Of a stretch of DNA of 64,000 bases, positions 35,643-48,501 are shown in pieces (the first letter of the stretch is position 1; each line of letters begins with the position of its first letter). The position numbers were made by a program, and so were the translations under genes. This DNA is from Ascidia mentula (taxonomy: Eukaryota > Chordata > Ascidiacea > Phlebobranchia > Ascidiidae): the NCBI GenBank assembly GCA_947561715.1, contig OX387197.1, positions 8,119,001 through 8,183,000 on the forward strand. Direction: 5' to 3'. A model generated the notes under the pieces. It was not told the DNA's origin. It saw only the letters and a list, made by a program, of their open reading frames with translations, and did no database searches.

Positions 35643-38600
35643 TTATTCGTCGAGCATTTCGACGCCGCCTCTCGCCTTTTTCTTTTTTCGTCCTTTATTC
35701 TTCTTTTTCTTTGGTTTCTTGGCGCTTGGGGGGTCGGGCGCGGGCTCGAACGTCATGGGCAGTCTCTTGCTCTCCACATAGGAAGGAAGTTGCTTGCTTG
35801 GGTCGAGTGGAATGTATGGGAATGTGTTTGCTGTTACGTGAACCCTTCTTCCTGGGTTGGCGTATTCTCTCTTAAGGTCATATATTACCCTGCACAAAAT
35901 CACGCATAAATTTCGAAAATACGCAACGAAAATGACATTTCAAACTTATTTACGGTGAGAAACACATTGTTTTTTGCAGTGAAAACTGTATTTCAGGTTA
36001 ACTCAACTCAAAAGAGCCCATCTGACAAAAATATTTGACAGGTTTGACGTTTAGGTTGTTATTTACCAGCCTTCATAAGGATAATGCGCGTAGTTCAACT
36101 ACGATTGTCCATAAAAGTGCGAAAGAAGTCGAGCTGTCCGGGTTGGACCGATACACAAACAGAGGGAAGCTAGTTAACATGGTGATAAACGGACGGAAAA
36201 ATATCTGCTCAACATCGTTAAGCGCCAATTCATGCTGTCCGCCCGTATAAATTCAAATCTTTTGCAAAAGCAAAACATGTTTGAAAAAGTTCATATACTC
36301 ACGCTTTCTCCGGCGGGTCTCCCTTGCGCACCAAGATGTCTAAATGTTCGCTTTTGTGGGACAAGAGATAGTTGCCAGTGGGATAAACAACTGAATTTGA
36401 AAGTCGGTTGAATGCTTCATTCAACAACTTAGTAGCCTTGAATACGCTGCAAATAATAATGACTTGAAGTGAGAATTTAATGTACAACGCTAGAACGCCA
36501 GCTAAATTATAAACAGCATTCCAACTCTTGCGAAAAACTGGATATTTTTATGTTAATAAAACCTTACTTGAATCCAGTGGCAGTGAAAGTTTCCCTCAAT
36601 GATTCCAAATCTCTCACAACGTCAGCGCTTACAAACTTTCTTTTCGAAGGATCGACATGACCTAACGAAAATAAGCTGTCTTTAAGAGCTGCAGACAGGG
36701 TGTACACATTGTTTCGACCTGTAAGGTCTCATCAGTGCAGTTGTCTTTAAATATGTTTGTCCTATCTACACGAAAACGTCAGGCGCCGAAGATAAACAGT
36801 TTTGAATACGATCTATTAGTTCTATAATTTCCTCCAACGTGTGGAAGCAACAAAGCTGGAGACAACTATCAAAATCTTTAAAATTAGAAGCGCCGTTTTG
36901 GGCAAAATTCTTGGATGAAATAAGCGCAAGAAAAAACATTTGCTTTCCTTGTTTTTGCTTTTTATCTTTGATCGTTGTCTCGACCAATCGTGTGTAAACT
37001 ACAATACTCGACCAAAGCAAAAAAAGTTGTTTACATCTCAAGAGAACGACAGGTTGAGGTCGAAAGTGAAGGTCGACCCACTCACGACAAGACTCAAATG
37101 ACGTCAGTTGTTCGTAGCCAAGTTCCGATTGATATTCCAGTTTTGTTCGCACCGCGACGAGACTTTTCACAGGATTCTAAAACAAACAGATTTTGCCAAT
37201 AAAAGTTGGTCTAAATTTAAACAACATGAAAGCGGCATTACCATGGGACGTATTATGCTGCTGTATGAGTTTAGTAAATGTGGTGTCACTTGTGGTATGG
37301 TATTTAAGAGTGCCCCTCAATATGGTAGCCCGTTTCTGCTGGGGTTGTTTACGACAATACAATATAAATCGAACGTATAAACATTTTAAACACGAAATCA
37401 TTATTGATCGCTTGCGTTTGTGTGAAAGTTTGAAAAACGACAATCTGATTTGGCAATTTTTTTTATTCCTTGTTACTGCCATCCAAAAAACGCTTGAAAT
37501 ATCACAGCAGTTTACCGTGTCTTTGTCGAGAATCAGATGACCATGATTAGTCCCTCGTATCAATACACGCTTGTCGCCAAACGACCAGAGGCTGTAAAAT
37601 CGCGACTTTCCAGCTCTGCCATCGAGTGCCACCCGGTGGCTATTAAACATTGCAAATGAAAATTGCACAGAAAAAAATCAAAGGCATAGTGATTATAAAT
37701 AAATAATTATATATTATTTCTGAATAAATTTTACTATGTAAGGTATTTGTTAAATTGACGGAATACACGATTTTTTTTCTGGTTTGTCTAAAAAGGTTAG
37801 AATGGTTGAATAAAAATTACCTTTTTTCAGACATTTGATGATGAATTTTTGTCGTCACGCTTTCCTGCATTTGACACTTCGATTTCTGTTCGTTCGCGGA
37901 TTTCTGCATTCCCAAGATTTGTCCAAGGATATCAGGGTCGACAACAACCTGTTTGGATGACTTCGATGGTAATGGCGGATTGGGCTCGCTTGGCTTTCGT
38001 GTGGAGCGCGCCACATTTTTATCGCCGAGTGATTTTCGAGCAATTCGAGAATTTGCCACTGGTTTGGAACTCATTAAGTTTGCAGCGAGAGGATTTGGAA
38101 ATGTTTCCATATTACGACCGCGGACAAATCTTTCTTGGGTTTCCATTTCCAACCCTGTACTTTCGGGTTCTTCCGTGTTCAACTTACTGCGCAGCTTGCT
38201 TAGAGTCAAGTCATCGTCGGAGGAATTTTCCACTTTAGGGTCCGCGTTTCCGTCAGAGTCGTCACTTTCAACACAAACGCGCTTTCGTTTCGTTTTCCGA
38301 CCCGAACCTTTCGTGTCCGTATGTTTCCGAACACGTGACTCACGTTTGCGTTTGCGCGTTTCCCTCTTAGAACTGGAAATCGAACTTTCGTCTCCTTTGG
38401 TTGAGGAGGATCTGGTTATTCGCTTCGTGGGAGAAAGTAAGGGGGAACCACCGTCTTCGTCCCGAGTTGATGACGCGACTGCGTTTATTTTCCGCTCGAA
38501 CACCGGGTCTGACGTCACGCCGTAGGTGATTGAATCTTGTGATGAGTTGGAAGTCTCCGGCTTGTCGTCGTCCGTAGCAACAGTGGGTGAAGTAACTTGC

Positions 38601-41600
38601 TTTGGGGTGTTCACACTCTCCGAGGATTCTTTTGTATAACGCATGAAATATGATTTAATTCGATTTGAATATCACAGGGGTTATTCTGACACGGAGTTTA
38701 TGTTTTTATTCTGTGTAAAACGGGACTGCTACATCCTATAATATTTAAAATCTATAATTTTTAGTTAACTTTCTTTGATCTTGAAATTGTTTTTTTTCCA
38801 TGGACATATTTTTTGCTACCGATAAGTTCAATAAAGCAATCAGAATTACCGTTCAACGCAGGTGTTTTACTTGACCACTGCAAGGATGTCAAGCCGGTTA
38901 TGGAAGGGTGCTTCGGTCGCAGATTCAGAAACGAAGTAACTTTTTCCTCATTGCTGAAAGATTTCTTCCAAATATCGGATTTTACGTTTTCAATCTTTCC
39001 CTGAAAGGAAACGAAACACAGTTCAAATATCCACACACCCTAAGTTTTTCCGATAATTTTCCACCAGACTTAACTGTTTTCAGTTTTTTCGCTTGTGCTG
39101 CATTGGGCGTTGATATTTTCTGTTCCGAGCTGGATTTTTTAACTTTGGCAGATTTTTTCGTTTTCAGGTCACTTGACCCATCGATTTGTGGCAGTGATTC
39201 GTCGAATGTTTCATCATCGATAATCAACTCGTTCGTGTCAGTGTCTGAAGTGGGTGTGGGACTTGCGCCCATTTGAGCTGAAAACAAGGATATGACAATT
39301 TAAATTGGTTTTGTGTTTTTCACAGGCAAACGTGAGATTTTTTAAATGCTTTAGAACAGGACTTCGCGAGCATTTCTCTCGCCACCCCTGTCAATTGATT
39401 AAAGTTTTCCGCGGTTATTCGTGATTGACAGTCATCAAATTTGTATGTTTTTATCAAAAATCAGCAAATTTAATTAAATGGATGAAATACATCACTGGCC
39501 CATATATATAGTAACCATAGTGGGTCTAAAGGGATTTTTGTTTTTTGTTAAATCGTACAGTTAAATGTTGTATTTCGTGTGCCATTGATCAACTCTTAGT
39601 CAACCACAAAATTTGTGTGCAAACCCCCATGGGGTCGCAAACCACAGAAAAAGTACAGATATTTACATGTGTTGTTTAATTGTTGTTACATAGCGTGGTG
39701 CAAACCACAGTGGAAAACCCGCTACCTTTGCAATTGATCAACATATGTAATGATGTAAATATCGCTACTTTTTGAGTGGCTTACCTGGAGTCTCGTCCTT
39801 CGGACGAACTCTTATGGGTGATGACTTAGTCTGGCTTTCTGGGTTCTTTGCCACTTCATCACTGTCACTACTATGACTAAATTCACTTGTACTTTTGCTT
39901 TTTGGTTGTTCATCATCAAAAGAGTTCTCAGGGACTTTTTCAGTACTAGAGCTTAAAGGAGAATCACACAAAGTTTTATTATTAATAATGTTGAACACAA
40001 CTAATTACATTGGTAAAATAATTTAGGTTAATATGACCAATTTTATACCTGTGAAGAAACACTGTGATGAGGATTACAGTAAAAAACATTCTCTGGTTTA
40101 CAGTTTTTATATATTTTAAATTTATTGAAAAAAGGTACACGAACATTATTAGACTTTTCGGTGTAGTGAACTTAACTACAACATGGTACAATGAAAGTCA
40201 ACATTACCCAGCATCAAGATTTTGTGGAAGAGCTTCATCAGGTTGTGGTACACGAAGTGGTTTGACCTCAGGTGTCATTTTAACAAGTGGAGTCTCAACT
40301 GTGTTGTATAAAGATAAGTGAATTATCCAACATACAAGAAAGAAGAACTAAAACCTGATGATTTACTGCTGGATGAGAGGTGATACTTGACTGCTTTTTT
40401 GAAATAGATTTCATTCATTTCCCTTGCGTTTAGACTCTTGCTGGGTAGAGGTTTTTCAATATAAGACACATACTTAGTTTCTCCGTCGATATCTAATCAG
40501 AACAGAGAAAATTTTAATTGGTTTAACTAGTTGGAAATAAAAAAATTATAATCAAAGAAATTGGATCACTTACAAATAACTAAAGTGGACAATACATTTT
40601 ATATTGATTTTGTAAAGCAAGAAACTGATCACAAAAATAAAATTTGAATGAAAAAATTCTTCTTTCAGTAGTAATGTAGTCGATCCCAAACACGTAACAA
40701 AAAAAAAATTGCATCACTGGGCAAATGCAATTTTTAACACACAGGTTTCACCAGTACCTGAAAATTCCTCCACTGTCATAGGTACTTCCCATTCATTTTT
40801 GTACGGTGGCAAATTGCTGGCCAACATACAAAGACTACTAAGGCAAATGACAATGTCAGGCTTCCACTTTGGTACAAGCCTAAGTTAAGCAAATAAAACA
40901 AATAAGCAAATTGCAATTGCTATAGAAAATGCAAGTCCACCTACTTCTTGATTTCAGGATCAAGGCCCAATGTCAAGCGTTCCTGCACTCCTTCATAGCT
41001 TGAATGTCTGAATTGGCAAATTTTGTCACCACATTCAGGAAGGTGCAAATTTATTTCCTTCTGAAGAAAAGAAACAACAAAATAATGGTTTTCAGGAAGT
41101 CTAGGTATTTGCCTTCAATAAGTTTTCCTTTAAAAGTTTCACATGTATATGCAATGATGGAAGTGGTAGGTGGCGCTTAACTTAGGTTAGGCGTAGAGTA
41201 CATCAGTGAACGTCACTTCAAAGTTTATCGAGTGTTTTAGGCAATTATGCTTTTCTGTTACTATCTTCAACAATATAATCTTCTTAGTCATTCCTTCCAA
41301 TCAAAATATACTTTAAGCCTCGTGAATCCAAACAATATATGTTACAGAGTTAAAATTACAATCTAAGAGTGTCGAACAGAGACTAGTTAAGTTAGAAGAA
41401 AATCAGACTAGAATGACCAAACCCAGACTGTAACATAAGCATGCCAGAGCAGAGGAAATATTACATAAAAATCTGTATGAAACAAGTTGTAAATTATGAA
41501 TACCTGCATTAATGCCACATGTAAGCATTTTGGAACAGGATCTGTGATAAACGGAATACATGATATTGGGAAGGTGTCTCGGTAGCTGTATTTTTGAACG

Positions 41601-42319
41601 TATTTATCCAATCTTTTTTGAGCAATTGACATAAATTTCTAAACATAGAACTTGATGTCACACAAACAAAACATTTTTGGAGGCAAGATACCTTCACATA
41701 TTCCTGTACTTGCTGGCCAACATAGTCATAATGACCCGGGTTTTCTAATGCAACTCGAAGTGCATATTTTCCAAATTCCTCCTGCTCGGATGCTACTTTA
41801 GTTGCAATTTTTTGCAATGACGTCGGTAAACTCTGGTAAATTTAAAGTTTTTGAATAAGACATTTTGTTATCGTTCTAACAACAAAAAAACTTACCGGAC
41901 GAAATGAGCCCGTTTTTCTGTACTTCAAATATGTTTCATGTTCAGACCTTGTTAACTTAGAAATCTTGATAGGATGTTGGGGCTGTTTTGATTTTGGTGA
42001 AGTATCTTTCTTTGATTCTTCAGGATTTGCATCCATTAAAATTGAAGCAAAGTCAAATCCAATCTATAAATTTTTTTAGTTACCTCCTTGATTTTATTGA
42101 AAGTAAGGTAATCTAAACCTCACCATAAATGAAATTACATGGGTATATGCATATTTACAGTGCTGAATTTTTTTAACAAAAACATGCATTACAAACCGTC
42201 TCCAATAGACTTGGATTTGCATATTTACTGCATTCTAATGATTGGTTGTAATTAGGACGATCAATGTCTAAGTTATCAAAGCATTTCCTCACTGCTTCAT
42301 TCCATTTAAAGTTCTCCAT
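35643..42319 (-). CDS. ICE2: Little elongation complex subunit 2 homologue (ICE2/NARG2)
   Basis: First exon 42,319-42,197 (MENFKWNEAVRKC, SLLETV end), then 42,063-41,896, about 41,832-41,693 and 41,640-41,508. Further exons: about 41,060-40,947, 40,880-40,760, 40,494-40,355, 40,281-40,208, 39,998-39,785, 39,278-39,053, 39,002-38,77x, 38,627-37,830, about 37,650-37,533, 37,178-36,776, 36,660-36,572, 36,451-36,302 and 35,889-35,643. Recognised by order of motifs: SKLTRSEHETYLKY (human RFSQREQRSYVDL), KWKPDIVICLSSL with NEWEVPMTV (human QWEIPV), EKPLPSKSLNAREMNEIY (human NSPLPQKKMTMRERNQIF), PDILGQILGMQ (human GEILKMQ), NYLLSH and YIPLDPS (human WVPLDPS). The middle is acidic, Ser- and Lys-rich and low in complexity. 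The C-terminus is a Lys/Arg tail (KKKKNKGRKKKK). In other animals ICE2 works with ICE1, ELL and ZC3H8 in snRNA transcription in the nucleus. Exon borders at 39.0-38.6 kb are uncertain. Confidence 0.82.
36686..36741 (+). mobile_element. 56-bp insertion unit flanked by 9-bp direct repeats (ICE2 intron)
   Basis: Starts GAGCTGCAGACAG and ends CATCAGTGCAGT. Flanked by identical TGTCTTTAA at 36,677-36,685 and 36,742-36,750, as expected of target duplication. Same unit at 58,125. Confidence 0.65.
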
Positions 42320-44120
42320 CTGATCAAAAATAAGTCAACATGTAAAGTGTACAGTAGACCCATACATGTAAAGTACGTTAACATTGGTTAAATAAAAAGC
42401 TTTTTGCAATAGTACATGAAACACTATGGATGTTGAGCTACAACAATATGTAAGATGTCATGCTGCATACATGGTTTAAACAGTTACAAATACATACTAG
42501 CATGAATTTTAAGTTAGACGTATGAATGACATTACTTTGTCCACTGCAGTATTAACTGTCAGAATCCCCGTTGATAAATTGACAGCAAACAAATCATGTC
42601 ATAAACCTATTTATGTAGATGTTTTTAAATTGAACCTTGTGGCGCATTGGTCTCTGAAAAAAGGTCAAATGTTTGCAAAATCTACAAACAATCAATGCGT
42701 GTTGTGATGCAGGGGCTGTCCCCAATGGAATAGTGGAAAATCCGTTCCCTTGAAGAAAAAAAAAAAAAAAACACAAAATATGTCCACAATCAAATTTGTT
42801 TTGAATACCAATATCCAATTATGATATTTGAAAAACAAAAACAAATGTGCAATTGTCAGTTGAGTGTAGTTTGCATTCAAATTTCGCAATATCAGTAGCT
42901 GGTGCACCAGAGTGACAGATCTGAGACTGACAAGGCGTCAACGTCATTATCAATTAACGTCATTGTTCCTGTAGCACATGTCGCGGACAAACCATCGTAA
43001 CTTGTTGCAAGGCAATTTAAATATTACATTGTACATTGTTTGACGTAATGATCTGTCAAAGAGGCGGTCAATTTAAGCTATATTTTCGCAAAATCTTCCT
43101 GGGTTACCTGGATTTTCTTCCATACGCAAATTTCGTTATCATTTTAATTTCAAACTTCAAAGATTGCAAAGTTGTAAGGATACATAGACTGTTGTTTCAC
43201 AAAAAAAAATAAATATTATCACCAATAAATGCCGCAGGTATCAAAAAAGTTGCCTAATAGAACCAGATTTAGACAGAATAAAAAGCTGATCCAATAACGT
43301 TTTCAGTCCTGCACCCAGTCGTGGCACTTATTGCTGGTACACATATGGTGTAGGTCACGTATAATAAGTCCCTCGTTGAATATAACTATATAGACTCCAA
43401 GTTTTTATAATAGCCTTTCCTATAATACCGTAATCATGTGAATAAAAAACGGGACCTGCTTTTTTGTTTTTTTATTTGCTTTATTTGCTTGATCGGAAGT
43501 TTATGAAAAGGTTTTCGCAAAATTTATATTTTAAGAAGATTTTACAAAATTAAAAAAAACGTTTTAAACGAGCATGACTCGCGCACCTTCGGGCTGGAAT
43601 CCTACTACGATCTACTATTTTACTTCGATAGATTGAATTTTACTTCGAAAGACAAATGATAAACGGTTTAAAGTTCGTTGGAGTATTTTTAAACTCGATC
43701 GACAGTGCGAGTGCTAAACGCAAAAATAAAACAATGCGGATTAAATAAAAAAGTTGCATGTGAGACATTTTTCAAGTCGTGTCAGCATCTAATATCACCA
43801 AGTTATTGACGACCAGTTTTATTACAGCTAGCTCATGGAGCTAGAGAATCATGCTCAACATACCTCTACTAAAAACAATACTATTTAATTAATGTATTTA
43901 AAGTGTATTTAAGTAAAAAAAGTTATTGATTTTGAATAACTTGTAGGTTTGGAATCAAAAGACCTTAATTTGACATGAAACAACGTTGGAAATTATCGGT
44001 AAAATCACCTTTCTTTAAATATTTTGCTGCACAAATTACAGAAACAGTAATAGAACAAGAAAAAGACAGTCTTAACAGAAACGCAGTGGGGGGCGATCTA
44101 CACAAATACATATAAAACTA
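42320..44120. other. ICE2 upstream / intergenic region
   Basis: AT-rich, with a 16-A run near 42,755. Two AACGTCATT motifs at 42,940-42,965 resemble CRE/ATF half sites and could serve the ICE2 promoter. A poor ORF at 42,522-42,707 has no support. No gene called. Confidence 0.45.
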
Positions 44121-44127
44121 CGCACTT

Positions 44128-44367
44128 TCAGCAACAAGGCGAAGCTGAACTAAAAAATGAGAACAAAAACCGGTAAAAATGCAAAGCAAAATGTAACATA
44201 GGAACACTCACAACGGATTTACTCATAATTCTGAGGACAAAAGATACTGGCACATTTACATGTTTCTTATAATGTTTCTTTGTCCTCGAAGTGTACCAAT
44301 CTCCTGTAATAGCTATAATTGTAAAGATAAATTGTTGGGAACTTTGTGTTGTTTCACTAGCACTCAT
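44128..44367 (-). CDS. Unrecognised short ORF or first exon
   Basis: Reads MSASETTQSSQQFIF, GDWYTSRTKKHYKK and VPVSFVLRIMSKSV up to a donor-like GTT/GTGAGTG near 44,215. The composition is protein-like, but the second half overlaps the fold-back repeat shared with 6.9 kb, so it may be transposon-derived. No partner exon could be joined. Doubtful. Confidence 0.25.
   Translation of the reverse strand: MSASETTQSSQQFIFTIIAITGDWYTSRTKKHYKKHVNVPVSFVLRIMSKSVVSVPMLHFALHFYRFLFSFFSSASPCC
44180..44300. repeat. Related fold-back repeat copy
   Basis: Shares CATAGGAACAC, ACGGATTT and CTCATAATTCTGAG with 6,864-6,904. It contains inverted arms GAGGACAAA and CTTTGTCCTC about 45 bp apart, like a diverged copy of the 6.9-kb fold-back. 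Confidence 0.55.
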
Positions 44368-44752
44368 TATAAATGCGTTAATACTTCGACGCCACCTAGT
44401 TGTTATTTAAACATAGAAGGCTGAGATAAATCATGTTTTGGAAATTCTGACTAAAAAAGGAAATTTCTGAAAGAGTTTTTACACCGACTAACACATTCAC
44501 ACGAATGTAATGTGAGTAAAGTTGCGTAACTACATCTCGAAATGTAAATCGTCATAGATTTTGGCTGTTCATGCGAATCGAAAACTGCGGAAATATAAGA
44601 AAGTAGCTTCGGAAAGATTGAAGAACAGTAAAACGCGTTCCAAGAGACAAGAAAATAGACGATTACACAAGGCACAAATTTGTGTAGTATTTGACAGCGC
44701 AGACATTCAAAATAGAAAAACGTAACCGCAAATCAATATTCGCTTACAGAAT

Positions 44753-47443
44753 TTACAGCTTTATCTCTTCTTGGCGAACGATGTGGTTAGTGGGGATCAC
44801 TGTATTCTTGGTAAAGTTCGAATCGTCGTGGGATTTCTGTCCAGTTATGGACACCCCGGAAGATTTGCGTCTAAATACGAAACGTAAACTAAATTTACAA
44901 ATACATGTTGCAGATTTACAACGCTTTGTCGAATCAGGTAAAAGTTTGCAAAAACTTCCAGGTTACCTGGATTTTCTTCCTGGCGCATATTCTACCCCAC
45001 TTCTGCTTCCCAAACTTGGTCGGAAAGATCGAGTCCGCCCAACTGCGTTTCGCCATCGTTTGCGGAAGTTGGTGCCGAGAAATGTGTACAGGAAGGGGTT
45101 CAGAGCGCTAAAGACGTGAAAAAAACGACGTGTTTGGTAAAAAAATCACCAAATAACAAGTGATTTACCTGCTAAGGTAGGCTAAAACCAACGTCGATTT
45201 GCGCAACAATCCACACATGGAAAGATTCAGTTGACTGCCGGCAACACGTGACAACATGAAAGAATGGTAAGGAAGCCAGCACACAACAAACACCAAAACC
45301 AGGCCGGTAACCATGCGAGTCACTCTCTTTCTTGTATTGTTCGATTTCTGCGACTTTGTGCCTGTTAGAAACGGTTTGCTGTCAAAAAACGAATTTTTTC
45401 CATACTTGGTCTGGGACATTATTGTTACTCACCTACAGACATCGGTTCGTAAATTTTTTTGATGATTGCTGCATAACACGCGCAAATTACGAGCAAGGGA
45501 AGGACGAACGCAACCACAAAGTTGCATACAATCCATTGCATTAGCTCGTAGTGACCAACCAGAGAGCATGCCCCTGCGACTTCTAAAATATCCGTGCTGC
45601 GAAAGTTCAAGAATAATTTCCACACCCGTCAAAAACCGGAAAATAACTTTCCAAACAATCTACTTACTATCCCCCCATCACCGTTGTTCCATTTTCACTC
45701 CTAAAATCACAAAATGATTATTTATATTTGATCTGACACGTGATTCTAAAGGAAAATTGCAAACATGAATATTAAATGTTTGTACTTACTCGTAATCCTC
45801 ATCATAATCTCCCGAGTAATCTGTGTAGTTGTAATCAAATGTGGAGTAATCGTTAGCCACGGGTCCTAAATACAAAACGCTGTTTCTGTTTCAATCGCAT
45901 GATATATACAGGTATACAGTTATATGTCGAGTGAACTGACGCATGTGAAAAACATTATGTACAGTTAGTTACATTATAGAGATAACAGTAGTGATTCGTA
46001 CCTTCGCCGAAGCTGAGCTTACATTTACAATCTTCAACTTTTGCGTAAATTAATACGATCAACACAGCCAAAAATCCTGCTCCCCAAACTGCCGCACTGA
46101 TGATATTTACAGCTTGACGAGTTCTAAATTTTTGAAACTTTGCACTCATGGCATGATTGATGGCAAAGTACCGATCGATCGACATGACAGTCAGGAAAAG
46201 TATAGACGCGTAGTAGTTCAACATCCTAAAAATGTTAAGAGGAATAAATATTGAACTAAAACAAAACAAAAATTTAGTAAATTGTTGTCTTCACAATTTC
46301 CAAAAAGTGTTCGTGTTTGTTTTGTACTGAAATGCAATCTATTGCAGCGGTCGGCGGAGAAAATTCGGAAAAGTAGGGAATTTTTATGATGTCTTTCAGG
46401 CCATTTCGAATTTCGGGTTTTGTCCACACTTTTTCGGCGATTGGGCAGAAAGATAATTACATTATTTTTGTAAAGACCACCGAACAGCGTTTTGCATATA
46501 ATTAAGTTCCTTCCCAAGCTTGCAAAGAATCATAACAAAAAGTCCATATGAGTTAAGACGGCATGATATAGAATGGCTCCCCACCTTATACTTTCGGTGA
46601 TTTTGCACCATGCTTCGCCGTAAGTCCATTGTCCAGCGATTGCAGTCCTCGTTTCAAATGGAAGTATGAATAGAAATAGGAAGTCGGCCGCAGCAAGTTG
46701 CACCACGTAAACATTCGTGACTGTCTTTTGATACTCCCTAAACATAACAATAAACGTTAGCAAATTACCTCAACAAGAAAGAAATCAAACCAATCTTACC
46801 GCAGTATGACTATGATGTAAATAACCACAAAATTGGCTACAAGGCCAACAGCTGCAATAAAGATCAACATTATAGGAAAGATAAAAGAAGATGACGTTGA
46901 AGTGCACTCAACAACGTCAGCTGGGCCTGTGTCGTCATCTAAAAACAATAAATGACATTTGACTTGTACAGTTGCATTGAAATTAAAACAAACGGCATTG
47001 TTAAAGTTTGTGGCAAAGGTGGCAGTGCTTGTAAAATAAAAAAATAACATCCCCTCTAACATAATGTTCACCATATACTTCTAATGTATGCTGTTGTATA
47101 AGGCTATCAACAGGACAATTAAGACCTAATGACAGTGCTATCGTCTTAAAGGGTAGCGCACCAAGGCAAGTAAAGCCTCCGCACCTTTGCTAGTTAAAAC
47201 AATTCTAATGTCGTTCAGTAGTTTCTCATAAGCTTCCGTATCATTTCTTATGATGACTAATAATGATGTGCGTTTCTACACCCACGCGTTTGTAAACGGG
47301 TCATAGATAAATCAGCAAATATTAGCTCGAGCGCAAATATAGTTAAGAAAGTTGGCAATAGTTGCTCTATACAACTTACCCATAGTAGAAGCATTATCCA
47401 TTCCCCCAAGACCGGACATTTCGTAAGTCCCCTCTGTCATCAT
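44753..47443 (-). CDS. Class A (rhodopsin-family) GPCR, peptide/chemoattractant-like
   Basis: Exons: 47,443-47,381; 46,939-46,801 (TM1, FIFPIMLIFIAAVGLVANF); 46,740-46,587 (TM2, LAAADFLFLFILPFE, Cys before TM3); 46,225-46,003 (TM3 end SIDRYFAI, TM4); 45,867-45,789; 45,701-45,670; 45,603-45,434 (TM5); about 45,363-45,168 (TM6 VCWLPYHSF); about 45,115-44,959 (TM7 LNPFLY); 44,888-44,753 (tail, stop). DRY and NPxxY motifs, a TM6 CWLP and two loop cysteines are present. Two tiny exons add an acidic, Tyr-rich insert to extracellular loop 2 (NYTDYSGDYDEDYE). TM2 and TM7 style resembles somatostatin, opioid, chemokine or anaphylatoxin receptors; the ligand cannot be named. Phases agree at the seven joins checked. 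An upstream in-frame Met at about 47,467 is an alternative start. Confidence 0.85.
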
Positions 47444-48501
47444 TACACATACGCAGATTGTGAGCATGAACACAGTTTCTACGAACAAAAAAGTTGTTTT
47501 TCACGAATAGCCTTGTGCTTTATTATGCTCTCTCGACAGCGAGACTCCTGCACAGTCGGGAGCCCATACATACAAAGCGCTCCAGCTAGGCAACAATTAT
47601 AATTCAGATTAGCTGTTGAGTGCACTGTTGTGCAATTTTAGAATGGAGCCACAATTTTTATCCATATAACCTACTCGAATGCGCATTTGAAATGCCAACC
47701 ATTGGCCAGCACAGATGAGCGTAAAAATTGAACTGAGTTCTGCCACAAAATACAACCTCTATGCGCTTCACTTCCTGACAAGATGCATGTTATTGCAAGA
47801 TTCTTTTTCACGCTGCCCCGGAAAATGATGCGAAATGGCGTCTGCAGGAAGACGTGACGGCACCCAACGCATAAACAACACAAAGTGAAGGGAAAATTTC
47901 TCCGATTTCAGGAGACGTGGATGATGGTTGAATGGCCAACACTGAATGGCACGTCGCGATTCGTTTCCTGTTATATACGATCGTTTGAAATGAGGCGCAT
48001 AACATGCTATTGGTTGTTATTCAACATCCATGGATTAGTTTGTGTGTTGAGTACATTACACTTGGAACAAATGTGCCAAGTGGGGTAATCAACTGCTTAC
48101 AAAGGCATTATTCACTTTCGTTCCCTGCTGCTGCGTAGACGTTTACGCAAAAAATATGCACAATTTTGCATAAAATTTAAAACAGCCTTATGATGACGAA
48201 ACTGTTTTCTTCGGGTCCATTGAGGTCAAATGAACGCAATATTTTTTGGGTTTTTGGGAGAAAGAACCCGTGCCGAAGTTTCTTTATCTGCGACGACAAA
48301 TTACTTAATACCGCGTGCCTTAGGTGCGCATAAGCTACACGTTATCATTAACAAATGTTTGTCGAGCACATTTCGAGGACAAACATCTGCTTCAACAAAG
48401 GAGGTGTGGTGTTGGAGGTTTTTCAATATAACTTGATGCTTCAACTGTACGCAAGACACAACAGTAGTAACAGTCGCCGAAGAATCAGGAACATCGCTAA
48501 A
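47444..48501. other. Divergent intergenic region between GPCR and cystine-knot gene
   Basis: Both genes point away from this 1-kb stretch, which should hold both promoters. No TATA box of good quality; no ORF with support. Confidence 0.45.

Noticed and set aside
35519-35875. Plus-strand 118-aa and overlapping 77-aa ORFs rich in Phe/Ser
   Set aside because: They are the complement of the Lys-rich ICE2 tail; the low-complexity composition follows from that.
37849-38525. Plus-strand ORFs of 129 and 190 aa
   Set aside because: Antisense to the Ser/Lys-rich ICE2 exon, which has matching family motifs and splice sites on the minus strand.
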